Source of the DNA: Bacillota bacterium
Lineage (GTDB): Bacteria; Bacillota; UBA4882; UBA8346
Reading direction: 5' to 3'
Length of the DNA stretch: 64,000 nt
Assembly (NCBI GenBank): GCA_023392595.1
Contig: JAEVYU010000085.1
Coordinates: forward strand, 62,001-126,000
The position numbers were made by a program, and so were the translations under genes. This document shows positions 26,568 through 35,532 of the stretch, in pieces. The notes under the pieces are model-generated. The model was given only the letters and a program-made list of their open reading frames with translations, did no database searches and was not told the origin of the DNA. The first letter of the stretch is position 1; the number at the start of each line of letters is the position of its first letter.

Positions 26568-26632
26568 ATTAAATTCTTTCCGGGGCAACTCATTTCGGAT
26601 TACAGAGAAATCAGTAATTGAAGGAGTCAATT

Positions 26633-27592
26633 ATGGAGCAAAATGCTTTAGCGAATACCGCGCCACCCAAAGAAAAAAAGCGACGCCAAAGAGACTGGTG
26701 GTTTTTTTACACCCTCCCCGCTCTTGTCATTTATATTTGGTTTATGGCCTTCCCATTGTTTAATTCAATGCGCCTGAGTCTTTATACCGGTTCGGGATTT
26801 ATACCGGATCATTTTGTGGGAATGAAAAATTATATCGATTTATTTACCAATTCCATATACCGGGACCGGCTGATCGGCGCATTTTTGCATACCTGTATTC
26901 TTTTTGTGATCTGCATGGGTATTCAAAACACCCTCGGTTTAATGTTCGCGAACATCTTGTCAGGCTCTCTAAAGGGCCGTTCAATTTTTCGCACGATTAT
27001 CTTTCTTCCGGTCACTTTATCGATTTTGGTCACCGGATTCTTATGGCGGCTAATTCTCAATCCCAATTGGGGCGCTGTCAATCAAGTCCTCTCCATGTTG
27101 GGATTAACCCAATTCTCCAGTTATCCCTGGCTGGGCGATCCCAAAACCGCTATGGTGATTGTCGGACTGGTTACAGCTTGGCAATGGGTCGGCTTACCCA
27201 CTATGATTTTTTTAGCCGGATTTCAGGGAATACCGGAGGAGTTGTTTGAAGCTGCCAGTATTGACGGATCATCACGGCGTCAGATTTTTTGGAAAATCAA
27301 AGTCCCCTTGCTAATTCCTGTAATGGGACTGGTTTCAATTTTAACATTTGTCGGGAACTTTAATGCTTTTGATATTGTTTTCGGATTGGAAAATGCCAAC
27401 GGAGCGCCTGATTATGCTACGGATATCATGGGAACTTTCTTTTACCGGATTGGAATCGCCGGACAGCATCCCATCGGTGAGCCGAATATGGGCGTAGGCG
27501 CCAGTATTGCCACGGTTATCTTCTTTATTTTATTAACCGGTGTTACCTTCTGGATGATTTCTCAAAGCCATAGCCGCAAAAAATCTGAGTAA
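26633..27592 (+). CDS. Sugar ABC transporter permease (MalF/UgpA type)
   Basis: Inner-membrane permease of about 319 residues with six to seven helices. The EAA loop that contacts the ATPase is clear (EELFEAASIDGSSRRQIFWK, about residues 204-223). GGAG lies 6 bases before the ATG at 26633, so the ATG five codons earlier is not preferred. It pairs with the permease at 27607 and the binding protein at 25215 as a CUT1-type importer. Confidence 0.92.
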   Translation: MEQNALANTAPPKEKKRRQRDWWFFYTLPALVIYIWFMAFPLFNSMRLSLYTGSGFIPDHFVGMKNYIDLFTNSIYRDRLIGAFLHTCILFVICMGIQNTLGLMFANILSGSLKGRSIFRTIIFLPVTLSILVTGFLWRLILNPNWGAVNQVLSMLGLTQFSSYPWLGDPKTAMVIVGLVTAWQWVGLPTMIFLAGFQGIPEELFEAASIDGSSRRQIFWKIKVPLLIPVMGLVSILTFVGNFNAFDIVFGLENANGAPDYATDIMGTFFYRIGIAGQHPIGEPNMGVGASIATVIFFILLTGVTFWMISQSHSRKKSE

Positions 27593-27606
27593 ATGGAGTC
27601 ATTTCA

Positions 27607-28431
27607 ATGAGAGAAAGAAAGGTTATTATCGGTCACTATCTGATTCTATCCATCTGGGCTCTTGTCGCATTGTTCCCTGTATGGACAATGCTGGTGAATT
27701 CCTTTAAAAAACAGCTGGATATTTTCAAAAATCCGTTCGCCTTACCCATTACGCCTAGCTTTGACGGTTATCTTTATGTATTCCGGGAAAGCAATTTTTT
27801 GTTATATTGCTTGAATACTTTACTGATTACAAGCATCTCGATTGTCTGTGTTCTCTTCATCGGTTCCTTGGCAGCCTATGCTTTGGCCAATTGGAAAGGT
27901 CTCGGATCCAAATTAATTTATTTGCTTTTTCTATCCGGAATTATGATACCCATACGTTTGGGAACAATAAACATTTTTCAGATTATTCGTTCATTGAATA
28001 TGATGGGATCAGTTTACGGCTTGATCCCGGTTTATATTGCTTGGGGCCTCCCCATGGCTGTCTTTATCCTTACCACCTTTATTCAGGATTTGCCCGGTGA
28101 GTTAATGGAATCGGCCTCCATTGACGGGGCTTCTAAATTTCGCACCTATTTTAACATCGTTATACCTCTAGTCCGGCCGGCCCTTGGGACTGTCGCCATT
28201 TTCAATCTGATTAACATCTGGAACGACATTTGGTTCCCCTTGATCTTCAATTTAAGAGAAGACCAAAGAACACTCCTCTTGGGGGTCACTTACTTTTTCG
28301 GCACCTATCAGACGGACTGGACCAAGGTTTTGGTGGTTCTCACGCTTGCTACATTACCGATTCTTTTACTCTATATGCTTATGTCAAAACAATTTATTAA
28401 AGGATTAACGGCCGGTGCCGTCAAAGGATAA
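27607..28431 (+). CDS. Sugar ABC transporter permease (MalG/UgpE type)
   Basis: Second permease of the CUT1 importer, 274 residues with six helices. The EAA loop reads GELMESASIDGASKFRTYFN (about residues 160-180). GGAG precedes the ATG, 14 bases after the stop of the first permease. It is the last gene of the operon; a terminator follows at 28466. Confidence 0.92.
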   Translation: MRERKVIIGHYLILSIWALVALFPVWTMLVNSFKKQLDIFKNPFALPITPSFDGYLYVFRESNFLLYCLNTLLITSISIVCVLFIGSLAAYALANWKGLGSKLIYLLFLSGIMIPIRLGTINIFQIIRSLNMMGSVYGLIPVYIAWGLPMAVFILTTFIQDLPGELMESASIDGASKFRTYFNIVIPLVRPALGTVAIFNLINIWNDIWFPLIFNLREDQRTLLLGVTYFFGTYQTDWTKVLVVLTLATLPILLLYMLMSKQFIKGLTAGAVKG

Positions 28432-28465
28432 GAAGGTTTCCGAATCTGTTAATGATAATATTTTT

Positions 28466-28505
28466 CAGCCGCTGTGAAGATACAAGTTCTCATTGCGGCT
28501 TTTTG
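28466..28505 (+). terminator. Intrinsic terminator after the sugar ABC operon
   Basis: AGCCGC pairs with GCGGCT across a 22-base loop, followed by TTTTT. It separates the operon from the convergent acyltransferase gene. Confidence 0.6.
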
Positions 28506-29264
28506 CTAAAAACCTTTTTTTATAAAGTGTTTTATAAAAGTTAGCGCCATAACTAACAAAGGTTGATGAATTAAATATACCATCAGCGAATGCTTCCCTA
28601 AATAACAAAAACCTCGTACCCATAGCAATCGGGAACAATCATTCAACGGAAACATTCTCCCCTTTGGGGAATATAACCGATTGCCCAAGAACAACCCGAT
28701 TAAAACGTAACCCAGCCAAGGAAAAATGGGAAAATAATCCACACTGTAAAAACCATTTTTTTGAAACCCTGCCCAAAGTAACCACGGAAAAGTAAAATGA
28801 AAGGAATTCAGATAAAACCCAACAATAATCACACCGGCTCCCAGGAATAAGTTCAAATAGCGCAGTGTAAGAAGGGGATAACTTAGAATAATCGTCGCAC
28901 CGATTAAATGGAGGACTCCGAAAACGACATAACCTTCTTTTAAATAAATCCTTGTAACAATGGTAATCAGTAAGCCGTAACCAAAAATGACAAGTCCCCG
29001 TTTAAGATGTTTCTTAAATAACCTTTGCCCTTTTCCGGTATTTTGTTGAATTTCATGATGATGACTAATGATTAAACAAATCCCGGCCAACAATAAAAAA
29101 ATTGCCGCCGTCGCTTTTTGCCAAAAAGACCAAATTGCCCAACGAAAGGGGAATTCTAATATTCGCAATATTGAAAGATCAACAAAAAAATGAAGCACTA
29201 TCATCAAAAGGATAGCGATTCCCCGCAGAAAATCAATTTCCCAATACCGAAAGGGGATCGTCAT
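28506..29264 (-). CDS. DUF1624 membrane acyltransferase-like protein
   Basis: Multi-pass membrane protein of 252 residues related to DUF1624 and the HGSNAT acetyltransferase group. It starts with the family block RYWEIDFLRGIAILLMIVLH (residues 7-26, with the conserved D, R and H), has about seven helices and ends with GKHSLMVYLIHQPLL. These proteins move acyl groups from the cytoplasm to a sugar or other acceptor across the membrane. Its ATG overlaps the stop of spoVAE by four bases (ATGA), so it is translated with the spoVA operon and may act in the developing spore. The substrate is unknown. Confidence 0.85.
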   Translation of the reverse strand: MTIPFRYWEIDFLRGIAILLMIVLHFFVDLSILRILEFPFRWAIWSFWQKATAAIFLLLAGICLIISHHHEIQQNTGKGQRLFKKHLKRGLVIFGYGLLITIVTRIYLKEGYVVFGVLHLIGATIILSYPLLTLRYLNLFLGAGVIIVGFYLNSFHFTFPWLLWAGFQKNGFYSVDYFPIFPWLGYVLIGLFLGNRLYSPKGRMFPLNDCSRLLWVRGFCYLGKHSLMVYLIHQPLLVMALTFIKHFIKKGF

Positions 29265-29614
29265 CCCTTTGGTTTGAACAATAATGCGCCTATAAAACCG
29301 AAAATAATAGCGGATGACACACCGGCGCTGGTAATTTCGAATATACCTGTAATAACTCCGATAATTCCATCCCTTTGAAACTCCGACCAGGCCCCTTTGA
29401 CAAGCGAATTGCCAAAACTGCTTATCGGAACGGAAGCACCGGCGCCTGCAAATTTGATAAGCGGGTCATATAACCCAAATCCCCCCAGGATTGCTCCTAT
29501 CACCACCAAACAGCACATCGTATGGGCCGGGGTAAATTTTAAAACATCCATCATGATTTGACCGATGACACAAATGCCTCCGCCCACTAAAAAGGCTAAA
29601 AAAATTTTTTCCAA
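29261..29614 (-). CDS. spoVAE: Stage V sporulation protein AE
   Basis: Small membrane protein of 117 residues, part of the SpoVA channel moving dipicolinic acid into the forespore and out at germination. Family blocks are FLVGGGICVIGQIMMDVLKF (9-28) and GGFGLYDPLIKFAGAGASVP. It follows spoVAD by 15 bases and overlaps the acyltransferase start. It matches the short SpoVAE (SpoVAEb) form. Confidence 0.95.
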   Translation of the reverse strand: MEKIFLAFLVGGGICVIGQIMMDVLKFTPAHTMCCLVVIGAILGGFGLYDPLIKFAGAGASVPISSFGNSLVKGAWSEFQRDGIIGVITGIFEITSAGVSSAIIFGFIGALLFKPKG

Positions 29615-29629
29615 AAAATGAAATCCTCC

Positions 29630-30643
29630 TTACATCTCAATAGCAACCGCATGGGCAATGCAGGGTATACTTTCTTTTTGCTGATAGGATAATGGGGATA
29701 ACAATGCTCCGGTAGCCACAACCAAAATCCGATGAAGTTCCCCCTTATCCATCCGTTTTAAAAGATGTCCGTAGGTTACTGTAGCAGAACAGGCAGAGCC
29801 ACTTCCCCCAGCGAATACCGGTTGCTCTTTTGCAAAGATCATCAGACCACAGTCGCTAAACTGATTCGGGGCAAATTTTATTCCATGTTGCCCCAGTAAA
29901 TCGGTGGCAATAGAATGGCCTACCCGCCCTAAATCACCGGTCACAATAAAATCATAATAAGATGGAGAACGCTGTAAATCCCGGAAGTGGGCTTCAATCG
30001 TATCGACGGCCGCCGGAGCCATGGCGCCGCCCATATTAAGCGGATCAGCAACTCCCATATCAACAACCTTGCCGATGGTTGCCGCCGTCACATGGGGGCC
30101 AACTCCCTCCGGCACTAACAAAGCCGCCCCGGCGCCGGTAACTGTCCATTGGGCAGTTGGTGGTTTTTGAGTGCCATATTCCGTGGGATAACGGTACTGT
30201 TTTTCCACGGAACCATTATGACTGGAGGTCGCTGTCATTACATTTTGGGCAAATCCGCTGTCAATCATTAAAGATGCTAAAGCCAATCCCTCCATCGAAC
30301 TGGAACAGGCTCCATATATCCCCAAAAAAGGAATTCCTAAGCTTCGCGCCGTAAAACTGCTGGAGATAATTTGATCCATCAAGTCGCCACAAAGGAAAAA
30401 CTGGATATCTTCCTTTTTGATGTCGGACTTTTGAATTGTGATCTTGCAAGCATTTTCCAGTAAGGTCTTTTCGGCTTTTTCGAAACTATCCTGACCCAGC
30501 CAAATATCTTTTTCCAGTTTATCAAAGTCCCCGGCCAATGGCCCTTCTGCCTCGAATGGGCCACCCACAGCCGCAGAGGCCTTAATCAAAGGCTTTGATT
30601 CAAAAAGCCAACTTTGTCTTCCTTGAAGCAATTCAACGACCAC
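29630..30643 (-). CDS. spoVAD: Stage V sporulation protein AD
   Basis: Dipicolinic-acid-binding component of the SpoVA complex, 337 residues with a thiolase-like fold. Recognisable blocks are GIYGACSSSMEGLALASLMI (the thiolase-like Cys position), GFAQNVMTATSSHNGSVEKQ and the C-terminal GSGSACSATVTYGHLL. The start is a GTG at 30643 that overlaps the end of spoVAC by 11 bases. The protein sits on the forespore membrane with SpoVAC and SpoVAE. Confidence 0.96.
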   Translation of the reverse strand: MVVELLQGRQSWLFESKPLIKASAAVGGPFEAEGPLAGDFDKLEKDIWLGQDSFEKAEKTLLENACKITIQKSDIKKEDIQFFLCGDLMDQIISSSFTARSLGIPFLGIYGACSSSMEGLALASLMIDSGFAQNVMTATSSHNGSVEKQYRYPTEYGTQKPPTAQWTVTGAGAALLVPEGVGPHVTAATIGKVVDMGVADPLNMGGAMAPAAVDTIEAHFRDLQRSPSYYDFIVTGDLGRVGHSIATDLLGQHGIKFAPNQFSDCGLMIFAKEQPVFAGGSGSACSATVTYGHLLKRMDKGELHRILVVATGALLSPLSYQQKESIPCIAHAVAIEM

Positions 30644-31112
30644 CCATTGCTTTAATGATTGCTTTCACCAAAACAATAGTGAAAGCTGAAAATACACCAT
30701 AAACGATCACAGCCCCGGCTAATTTAAACATTTTACCCGCCACGCCCAAAACGAACCCTTCGCTGCGATGCTCTATGGCGGCAGACGCAATCGAATTGGC
30801 AAATCCGGTAACAGGGACAGCCGTTCCCGCTCCACTCCACTGTGCTAAATGATCATAAACTCCAAAACCGGTCAGCAAGACTGATATCATTATTAACACA
30901 GCTACAGTGGGATTACCGGCAGTTTCTTCCGTAAATTGAAAATAGGTAATAAAAAACCATTGAAGGAACTGACCCAGGACGCAAATGAGGCCGCCGCTGA
31001 AAAAGGCCCGAATCGAGTTTAATAAAACAGGGCGTTTCGGCTCTTTGGCCTTTGCCAAAGTTTGATATTTTTGTTGGGCCGGGGTTAATTTCTTTTTTTT
31101 GGAATTTGCCAT
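30633..31112 (-). CDS. spoVAC: Stage V sporulation protein AC
   Basis: Membrane channel component of SpoVA, about 159 residues, thought to be the mechanosensitive DPA channel. It has an N-terminal basic tail followed by several helices with family blocks IRAFFSGGLICVLGQFLQWF and GVYDHLAQWSGAGTAVPVTG. GGAGG precedes the start, with an ATG at 31112 or a TTG two codons upstream. It is the first gene of the spoVACDE unit. Sigma-G control is expected but I could not find a clean -10/-35 pair. Confidence 0.95.
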   Translation of the reverse strand: MANSKKKKLTPAQQKYQTLAKAKEPKRPVLLNSIRAFFSGGLICVLGQFLQWFFITYFQFTEETAGNPTVAVLIMISVLLTGFGVYDHLAQWSGAGTAVPVTGFANSIASAAIEHRSEGFVLGVAGKMFKLAGAVIVYGVFSAFTIVLVKAIIKAMGGR

Positions 31113-31265
31113 TCTCAATAGTACCTCCGGCGAGAAGAATTCTTATATAGATATTTTTTAAAATTTCGTTCTAGGTATGCTGGCAATTTCTGTTTTTTTT
31201 AAATAAAACCCACAAAAAGATTGCCAGTATTCACCATTTTAAGTTTGTAAAACGCCAAAACGAAA

Positions 31266-31296
31266 GGGCTGCCTAAAATTACTTTCAGGACAGCCC
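31266..31296 (-). terminator. Intrinsic terminator after pepD
   Basis: On the minus strand GGGCTG and CAGCCC (extended with CCT and AGG) flank a loop and are followed by TTTCGTTTT. It lies about 80 bases after the pepD stop. Confidence 0.55.
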
Positions 31297-31377
31297 AGTC
31301 TTCAAAGATGGAATGAAGTTCGTGGAAAATTCACAAACAGCCAAGATAATAGAGATCACCAGTTAAAGCGTTCATTT

Positions 31378-32814
31378 TCATTTTAGCCTTTTCAACACTT
31401 CGCACAGAAGCTTAAATGTCTTCCCTACGGAGCTGATGTTGACATGCTCATTGGGGGTATGTAAATCATACATATTGGGGCCGATTGAGACAGCGTCGAT
31501 ACCGGGAATTCTTTCAACCAAAAATCCGCATTCCAGGCCGGCATGAATTACGTTCACCGTGCCCTTGACCCCATATAAATCTTCATAAGTTTTCACAAAC
31601 AGATCCCGTATTGGAGATTCTTGGGTATACTCCCAGCTCGGATAAAAAGAATTGGCTTCAAACTGAATAGGGAGCATTTCCGCGATTTGCTTACAAATGC
31701 CTAACAATTGGCGGAATAAAGACTTGACTGAACTTCTGGGACAGCATTCAAAAGTAATTTTATCGTCCTTGATGGACATAACCCCTAGATTATTGGAATA
31801 TATCACCAGATTATGTTCCAAATCCCGGGCTAGCGGTCCGTTCGGGATGATGCTGATCAAATGAATGATGGTTTTTTTGATATTCTCGTCGTACACATCC
31901 CTGGAACCGTCATATTTATCGATTGTTACCTGAATATCGGCATCCGAAAAGGCTAGTTCGTACTTTAATATCTTATTCCACTCCCGGATAGTTTCTTCAA
32001 TCCCAAAACCATCTTTTACCGATACCAGGGCCCAGCTTTCTCTAGGAATTGCATTGGCCTTGGCTCCCCCGCCAAGCTCGGCGATGTCGATATTATCCTT
32101 GAGGTCGAAAAGAATCCTGCCCAAAAGTTTAATGGAATTGCCCCGTTCTTTATCGATATCGCTTCCGGAGTGTCCGCCTTTTAGGCCCTTGATACCCAAT
32201 TTATAAAACTGTTGATATTTGGACGCAACCTTTCGTTCCGGTATATGAAAATAAATTCTTCCCCCACCGGCGCAACCCGATGTAAAAATTCCTTCTTCCT
32301 CATTATCAACATTGATTAAAATTCTTCCCGTTAACTTTTTGGCATTAAATTTTTCCATCCCGGTGAGACCGTTTTCTTCGTCAGTGGTAATCAATACTTC
32401 CAAAGGAGGATGCGGAATGTCGATTGCGTCGAGGATTGCTTGGGCACACGCCACTCCGATGCCATTATCCCCTCCCAGCGTTGTCCCTGATGCATAAATG
32501 TAATCTCCAACAACCCGAAGCTTGATTGGGTCATTGAAAAAATCATGAACGGTATCCTGATTTTTTTCCCAAACCATGTCCATATGTCCCTGCAAGATAA
32601 CCATGGGCGCGTTTTCATATCCAGGGGTACCGGGCTTTTTTATAAGAATATTGAGAGCTTCATCCCGGGTGACTTCAAAATTCTTTCCTTTGGCCCATTC
32701 ATAAAGGTAATCGCTGACTTTCTTTTCATAAGTCGATCCCCTTGGTATTTTGGATAGCTCCTCAAAATAATAAAATACTTTTTCAGGCTGTAAACCTTTA
32801 AGAATACCCGCCAT
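31378..32814 (-). CDS. pepD: Cytosolic aminoacyl-histidine dipeptidase (PepD, M20 family)
   Basis: Metal-dependent dipeptidase of about 478 residues that cleaves Xaa-His and related dipeptides. Zinc ligands are in VILQGHMDMVW (His, Asp near residues 80-82), GGDNGIGVA (Asp) and TTDEENGLTG (catalytic Glu), with further family blocks KGGHSGSDIDKERGN and LHTPNEHVNI. The ATG at 32814 follows AAAAGGGG and begins at the family start (MAGILKGLQPEKVFYYFEEL); the frame is open 26 codons further into nikR, less likely to be used. It is directly downstream of nikR. Confidence 0.93.
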   Translation of the reverse strand: MAGILKGLQPEKVFYYFEELSKIPRGSTYEKKVSDYLYEWAKGKNFEVTRDEALNILIKKPGTPGYENAPMVILQGHMDMVWEKNQDTVHDFFNDPIKLRVVGDYIYASGTTLGGDNGIGVACAQAILDAIDIPHPPLEVLITTDEENGLTGMEKFNAKKLTGRILINVDNEEEGIFTSGCAGGGRIYFHIPERKVASKYQQFYKLGIKGLKGGHSGSDIDKERGNSIKLLGRILFDLKDNIDIAELGGGAKANAIPRESWALVSVKDGFGIEETIREWNKILKYELAFSDADIQVTIDKYDGSRDVYDENIKKTIIHLISIIPNGPLARDLEHNLVIYSNNLGVMSIKDDKITFECCPRSSVKSLFRQLLGICKQIAEMLPIQFEANSFYPSWEYTQESPIRDLFVKTYEDLYGVKGTVNVIHAGLECGFLVERIPGIDAVSIGPNMYDLHTPNEHVNISSVGKTFKLLCEVLKRLK

Positions 32815-32863
32815 CTCTAGACCCCTTTTCAAGTTAAAATCGCCGCCTGCTGCTCGCCGGCGG

Positions 32864-33283
32864 TCATAAATTTTCTCCGGTTGTAGTCGCAACCATTTTA
32901 CAGTGTTTAACTCCTTTTAAGCTGCTCATTCGACCGGCAATCGCTTGAATTTCGGTTTTTTCACCCTTCACCACCATAACCTCCAGGCAGTTATGGGCAT
33001 CCAAATGAACATGCAAAACCGAAACAATTTTTTCATGGTACTGATGTTGCAGATCCGTCATTTTATCGGCCATTTCCCGTAGGTGATGGTTATAAACCAG
33101 GGTGATGGTGCCGACCGAATCCCCTTCGCCTTGCCGCCATTCTTCTTCGACCAAATATTCCCGAATCAAGTCCCGGATGGCCTCCGACCGGTTGGTGTAC
33201 CCTTTTTTTTCAATCAAATTGTCAAATTGCGATAATAGCTTCTCCTCAATGGAGATACCAATTCGTTGTAATTCGGATTCCAT
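32864..33283 (-). CDS. nikR: NikR-type nickel-responsive regulator
   Basis: Ribbon-helix-helix DNA-binding regulator of 139 residues. The N-terminal RHH domain (about 1-45) contains YTNRSEAIRDLIREYLVEE; the C-terminal ACT-like domain keeps the nickel ligands in the block VLHVHLDAHNCLEVMV (H-x-H and Cys) and an upstream His in YNHHLREMAD. It senses nickel and represses metal-uptake genes. It lies head-to-head with the ModF-like ATPase, with a 17-bp palindrome in the spacer. No nickel transporter gene is in the window. Confidence 0.92.
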   Translation of the reverse strand: MESELQRIGISIEEKLLSQFDNLIEKKGYTNRSEAIRDLIREYLVEEEWRQGEGDSVGTITLVYNHHLREMADKMTDLQHQYHEKIVSVLHVHLDAHNCLEVMVVKGEKTEIQAIAGRMSSLKGVKHCKMVATTTGENL

Positions 33284-33297
33284 GGAGAACCCCCTCC

Positions 33298-33314
33298 ATT
33301 TATCATTGATAAAT
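33298..33314. promoter_or_regulatory. Candidate NikR operator
   Basis: ATTTATC-ATT-GATAAAT is a perfect palindrome located 15 bases upstream of the nikR start, within its leader. Position fits autoregulation; it differs from the E. coli GTATGA site. Confidence 0.35.
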
Positions 33315-33495
33315 TTATTATACTATATTAAGTTTACTTTCCATAATAATTGTTCCTAAGGCTGGAAAATAATTCGTAATATCTCATCTTCGTTTCCCGA
33401 TGACTGCGTAAAGACATCGAAAAAAGAAGGGAATGCCCGTTTCTTGTCGAAAACTCGGTAAAATATTAAACACCCATGAATTGAAGGTAAAAAAG

Positions 33496-35067
33496 ATGGA
33501 TCAACCCTTTATCAAACTCGAAAATGTCACTCTTCATGTCAATGAGCAACTACTTTTTAAGGATACCAACTGGCTATGGCAAGCCAATGAAAACTGGGCC
33601 ATCATAGGCTCCACCGGCTCCGGAAAATCATTACTGGCAAAAGCCCTCTGCCATCAGATTCCTTTATATGCAGGCCAAATTCGTTATTTTTTTAACCCGG
33701 CAGTTACGGAAGGCGAACCCTTCTTCAACCGGGGTGATGTGCTCATCATTTCCCCAAGCCAGCACCAGGAATTAATGCACCGTTACGGTGGATATCATCA
33801 AGCCCGCTGGCAAAGTTCCGAAGCAGACGATATCCCCCTGGTGGCCGATTACTTATCCGGTAAAAGCATTGAGCACCGGTCTCCTTATGAAGTGACCCCC
33901 TTTAAAACCGATGAAGCGGTCTACGGGCAGCGCCGCGAAAAGGCTATGGCTTTACTGGAGATTGAATATCTGCTCAACCGTAAAATCCATCAACTCTCCA
34001 ACGGCGAAGCCCGGAAAGTATTAATCGCCAGGGCGCTGATGCAGGCTCCCAAGCTTTTGATTTTTGACGATCCTTTCGGAGGATTGGACACTGAGTCCCG
34101 GGCCTTGTTGCGAAGGGTCATGTCTCAAATCATTGCTGCCGGCCAAATCAAAGTATTAGTCGTAGCTTCAGGACCGGCGGAAATACCTGAAGGTATCACT
34201 CATTTGCTTTATGTCGCCGATCATCGGATTGGCATGAAAAAAACCGCGCTTCAAAACACCCTTTCTGAACTCAAGGAAGAACCCCAGGCAGCTTTGGCTG
34301 GGATCACTATTTCTGCAAGCAATTTTACGGTTTTGCAGTCCAAAGAAACCACCCCGCCCGAAACTTTGGTGGAAATGAAAAATACATCGGTGGTATATAA
34401 CGGAACAGCCGTTCTCTCCAATATCGATTGGACTGTCAAAACGGGTGAACGCTGGGCGGTGTTAGGGCAAAACGGCGCCGGCAAATCCACACTGCTGAGT
34501 CTGATTATGGCTGATAATCCCCAATCTTATGCGAATGAAATTTTTTTATTTGGCAAAAAACGCGGGAGCGGGGAAACGATTTGGGATATTAAGCGTCAAA
34601 TCGGCTGGGTATCGCCGGAGTTACAAATGTATTATGTTCAAGGCTTTAGCTGTTTAGAAGTTGTCTGTTCCGGCTTTTTCGATACCATCGGGCTCTATCG
34701 GGAATGTTCTTCGGAGCAGACCGGTACTGCCATGAAATGGCTTACTTTATTTCACATGGAGACTTTGGCCGGGCAGATTTTCGACACCCTCTCTTTGGGT
34801 GAGCAACGTCTGGTCCTGCTGGCCCGGGCCCTGGTTAAAAACCCGGCCTTATTGGTTCTCGATGAACCGGGACAAGGTTTGGATAAAAGAAATCGTAAAT
34901 ATTTGAATGACTTATTGGATCAACTTTGCTGGAAAACCGGCTTGACGTTGATTTATGTGACCCATTACCTGGATGAACTGCCGCAAGCGATTACGCACGT
35001 CTTAAGGCTTAGGAAAGGCGCCGTGGTTGAAAAAGCGGTCCGAAACCACCTAGAGACACCTATGTAA
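33496..35067 (+). CDS. ModF-like protein with two ABC ATPase domains
   Basis: Cytoplasmic protein of about 523 residues made of two ABC ATPase domains and no membrane helices. The first has Walker A GSTGSGKSL, signature LSNGEARKVLIARAL and Walker B LIFDDPFGGLD (Glu replaced by Asp). The second has Walker A GQNGAGKST, signature LSLGEQRLVLLARAL and LVLDEPGQGLD. This layout and the ENWAIIGSTG and ERWAVLGQNG starts match ModF/PhrA, linked in E. coli to the molybdate region. The function remains unsettled. AAGG precedes the ATG at 33496; 21 upstream codons are open but lack a ribosome site. It is divergent from nikR. Confidence 0.82.
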   Translation: MDQPFIKLENVTLHVNEQLLFKDTNWLWQANENWAIIGSTGSGKSLLAKALCHQIPLYAGQIRYFFNPAVTEGEPFFNRGDVLIISPSQHQELMHRYGGYHQARWQSSEADDIPLVADYLSGKSIEHRSPYEVTPFKTDEAVYGQRREKAMALLEIEYLLNRKIHQLSNGEARKVLIARALMQAPKLLIFDDPFGGLDTESRALLRRVMSQIIAAGQIKVLVVASGPAEIPEGITHLLYVADHRIGMKKTALQNTLSELKEEPQAALAGITISASNFTVLQSKETTPPETLVEMKNTSVVYNGTAVLSNIDWTVKTGERWAVLGQNGAGKSTLLSLIMADNPQSYANEIFLFGKKRGSGETIWDIKRQIGWVSPELQMYYVQGFSCLEVVCSGFFDTIGLYRECSSEQTGTAMKWLTLFHMETLAGQIFDTLSLGEQRLVLLARALVKNPALLVLDEPGQGLDKRNRKYLNDLLDQLCWKTGLTLIYVTHYLDELPQAITHVLRLRKGAVVEKAVRNHLETPM

Positions 35068-35175
35068 CCACGGATATATTTATATCCCGGTATCAAATCG
35101 TCTTTTCACAGACGCTGGGTTCGGTAGGCTGCATTGAATCCGCCATTTTGAGGGGAACAAGTGGATAAAAAAATA

Positions 35176-35207
35176 AAATGGGGACGACTCTGCGGCAATC
35201 CCCATTT
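35176..35207 (-). terminator. Intrinsic terminator for the repeat-containing gene
   Basis: On the minus strand AAATGGGGA pairs with TCCCCATTT (9 bp) and is followed by TATTTTTTTA. It ends transcription reading left through the 42-bp repeats, and supports the minus strand as the sense strand of that gene. Confidence 0.75.
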
Positions 35208-35523
35208 AGGCCACGAATACGGCAAACATTCCCCCAGCTTCAGCGATTTCCGTTATCATTTCATCCAACATTTTTTCCATTTCTCCCTTGGGTGATTTCG
35301 TTTCTCCAGTCATTTTTTCCGTTTCTCCCTTGGGTGATTGCATTTCTCCAATCATTTTTTTCATTTCTCCCTTGGGTGATTTCGTTTCTCCAATCATTTT
35401 TTTCGTTTCTCCCTTGGGTGATTGCATTTCTCCAATCATTTTTTTCATTTCTCCCTTGGGTGATTGCATTTCTCCAATCATTTTTTTCATTTCTCCCTTG
35501 GGTGATTGCATTTCTCCAATCAT
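35206..35523 (-). CDS. Small 14-residue-repeat protein
   Basis: A predicted 105-residue hydrophilic protein made of about six copies of a 14-residue unit of the form KMIGEMQSPKGEMK with E/T and M/T changes, ending in a hydrophobic tail (ITEIAEAGGMFAVFVA). All frames on both strands are open in the repeat since the DNA period (42 bp) is divisible by three, so coding strand is not proved by openness. The minus strand is favoured by an ATG at 35523 right after an in-frame stop, a GGA-rich site before it, and a terminator just beyond its stop. Repeat number may vary between strains. No family was recognised. Confidence 0.5.
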   Translation of the reverse strand: MIGEMQSPKGEMKKMIGEMQSPKGEMKKMIGEMQSPKGETKKMIGETKSPKGEMKKMIGEMQSPKGETEKMTGETKSPKGEMEKMLDEMITEIAEAGGMFAVFVA

Positions 35524-35532
35524 TTTTTCCGT
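35263..35532. repeat. 42-bp tandem repeat (about 6.4 copies)
   Basis: The unit contains TCTCCCTTGGGTGATT, then TTTCTCCAATCATTTT, with a period of 42 bases. Copies differ mainly at two positions (TTCG/TGCA and ACG/ATG types). There are no unique spacers, so this is a minisatellite and not a CRISPR array. Confidence 0.95.

Noticed and set aside
31180..31227. Regulatory hairpin before spoVAC
   Set aside because: CTGGCAAT and ATTGCCAG pair, but across a 32-base loop; too weak to name a function.
35263..35532. CRISPR-like array
   Set aside because: Repeats are directly adjacent with no unique spacers and a period divisible by three; no cas genes nearby.
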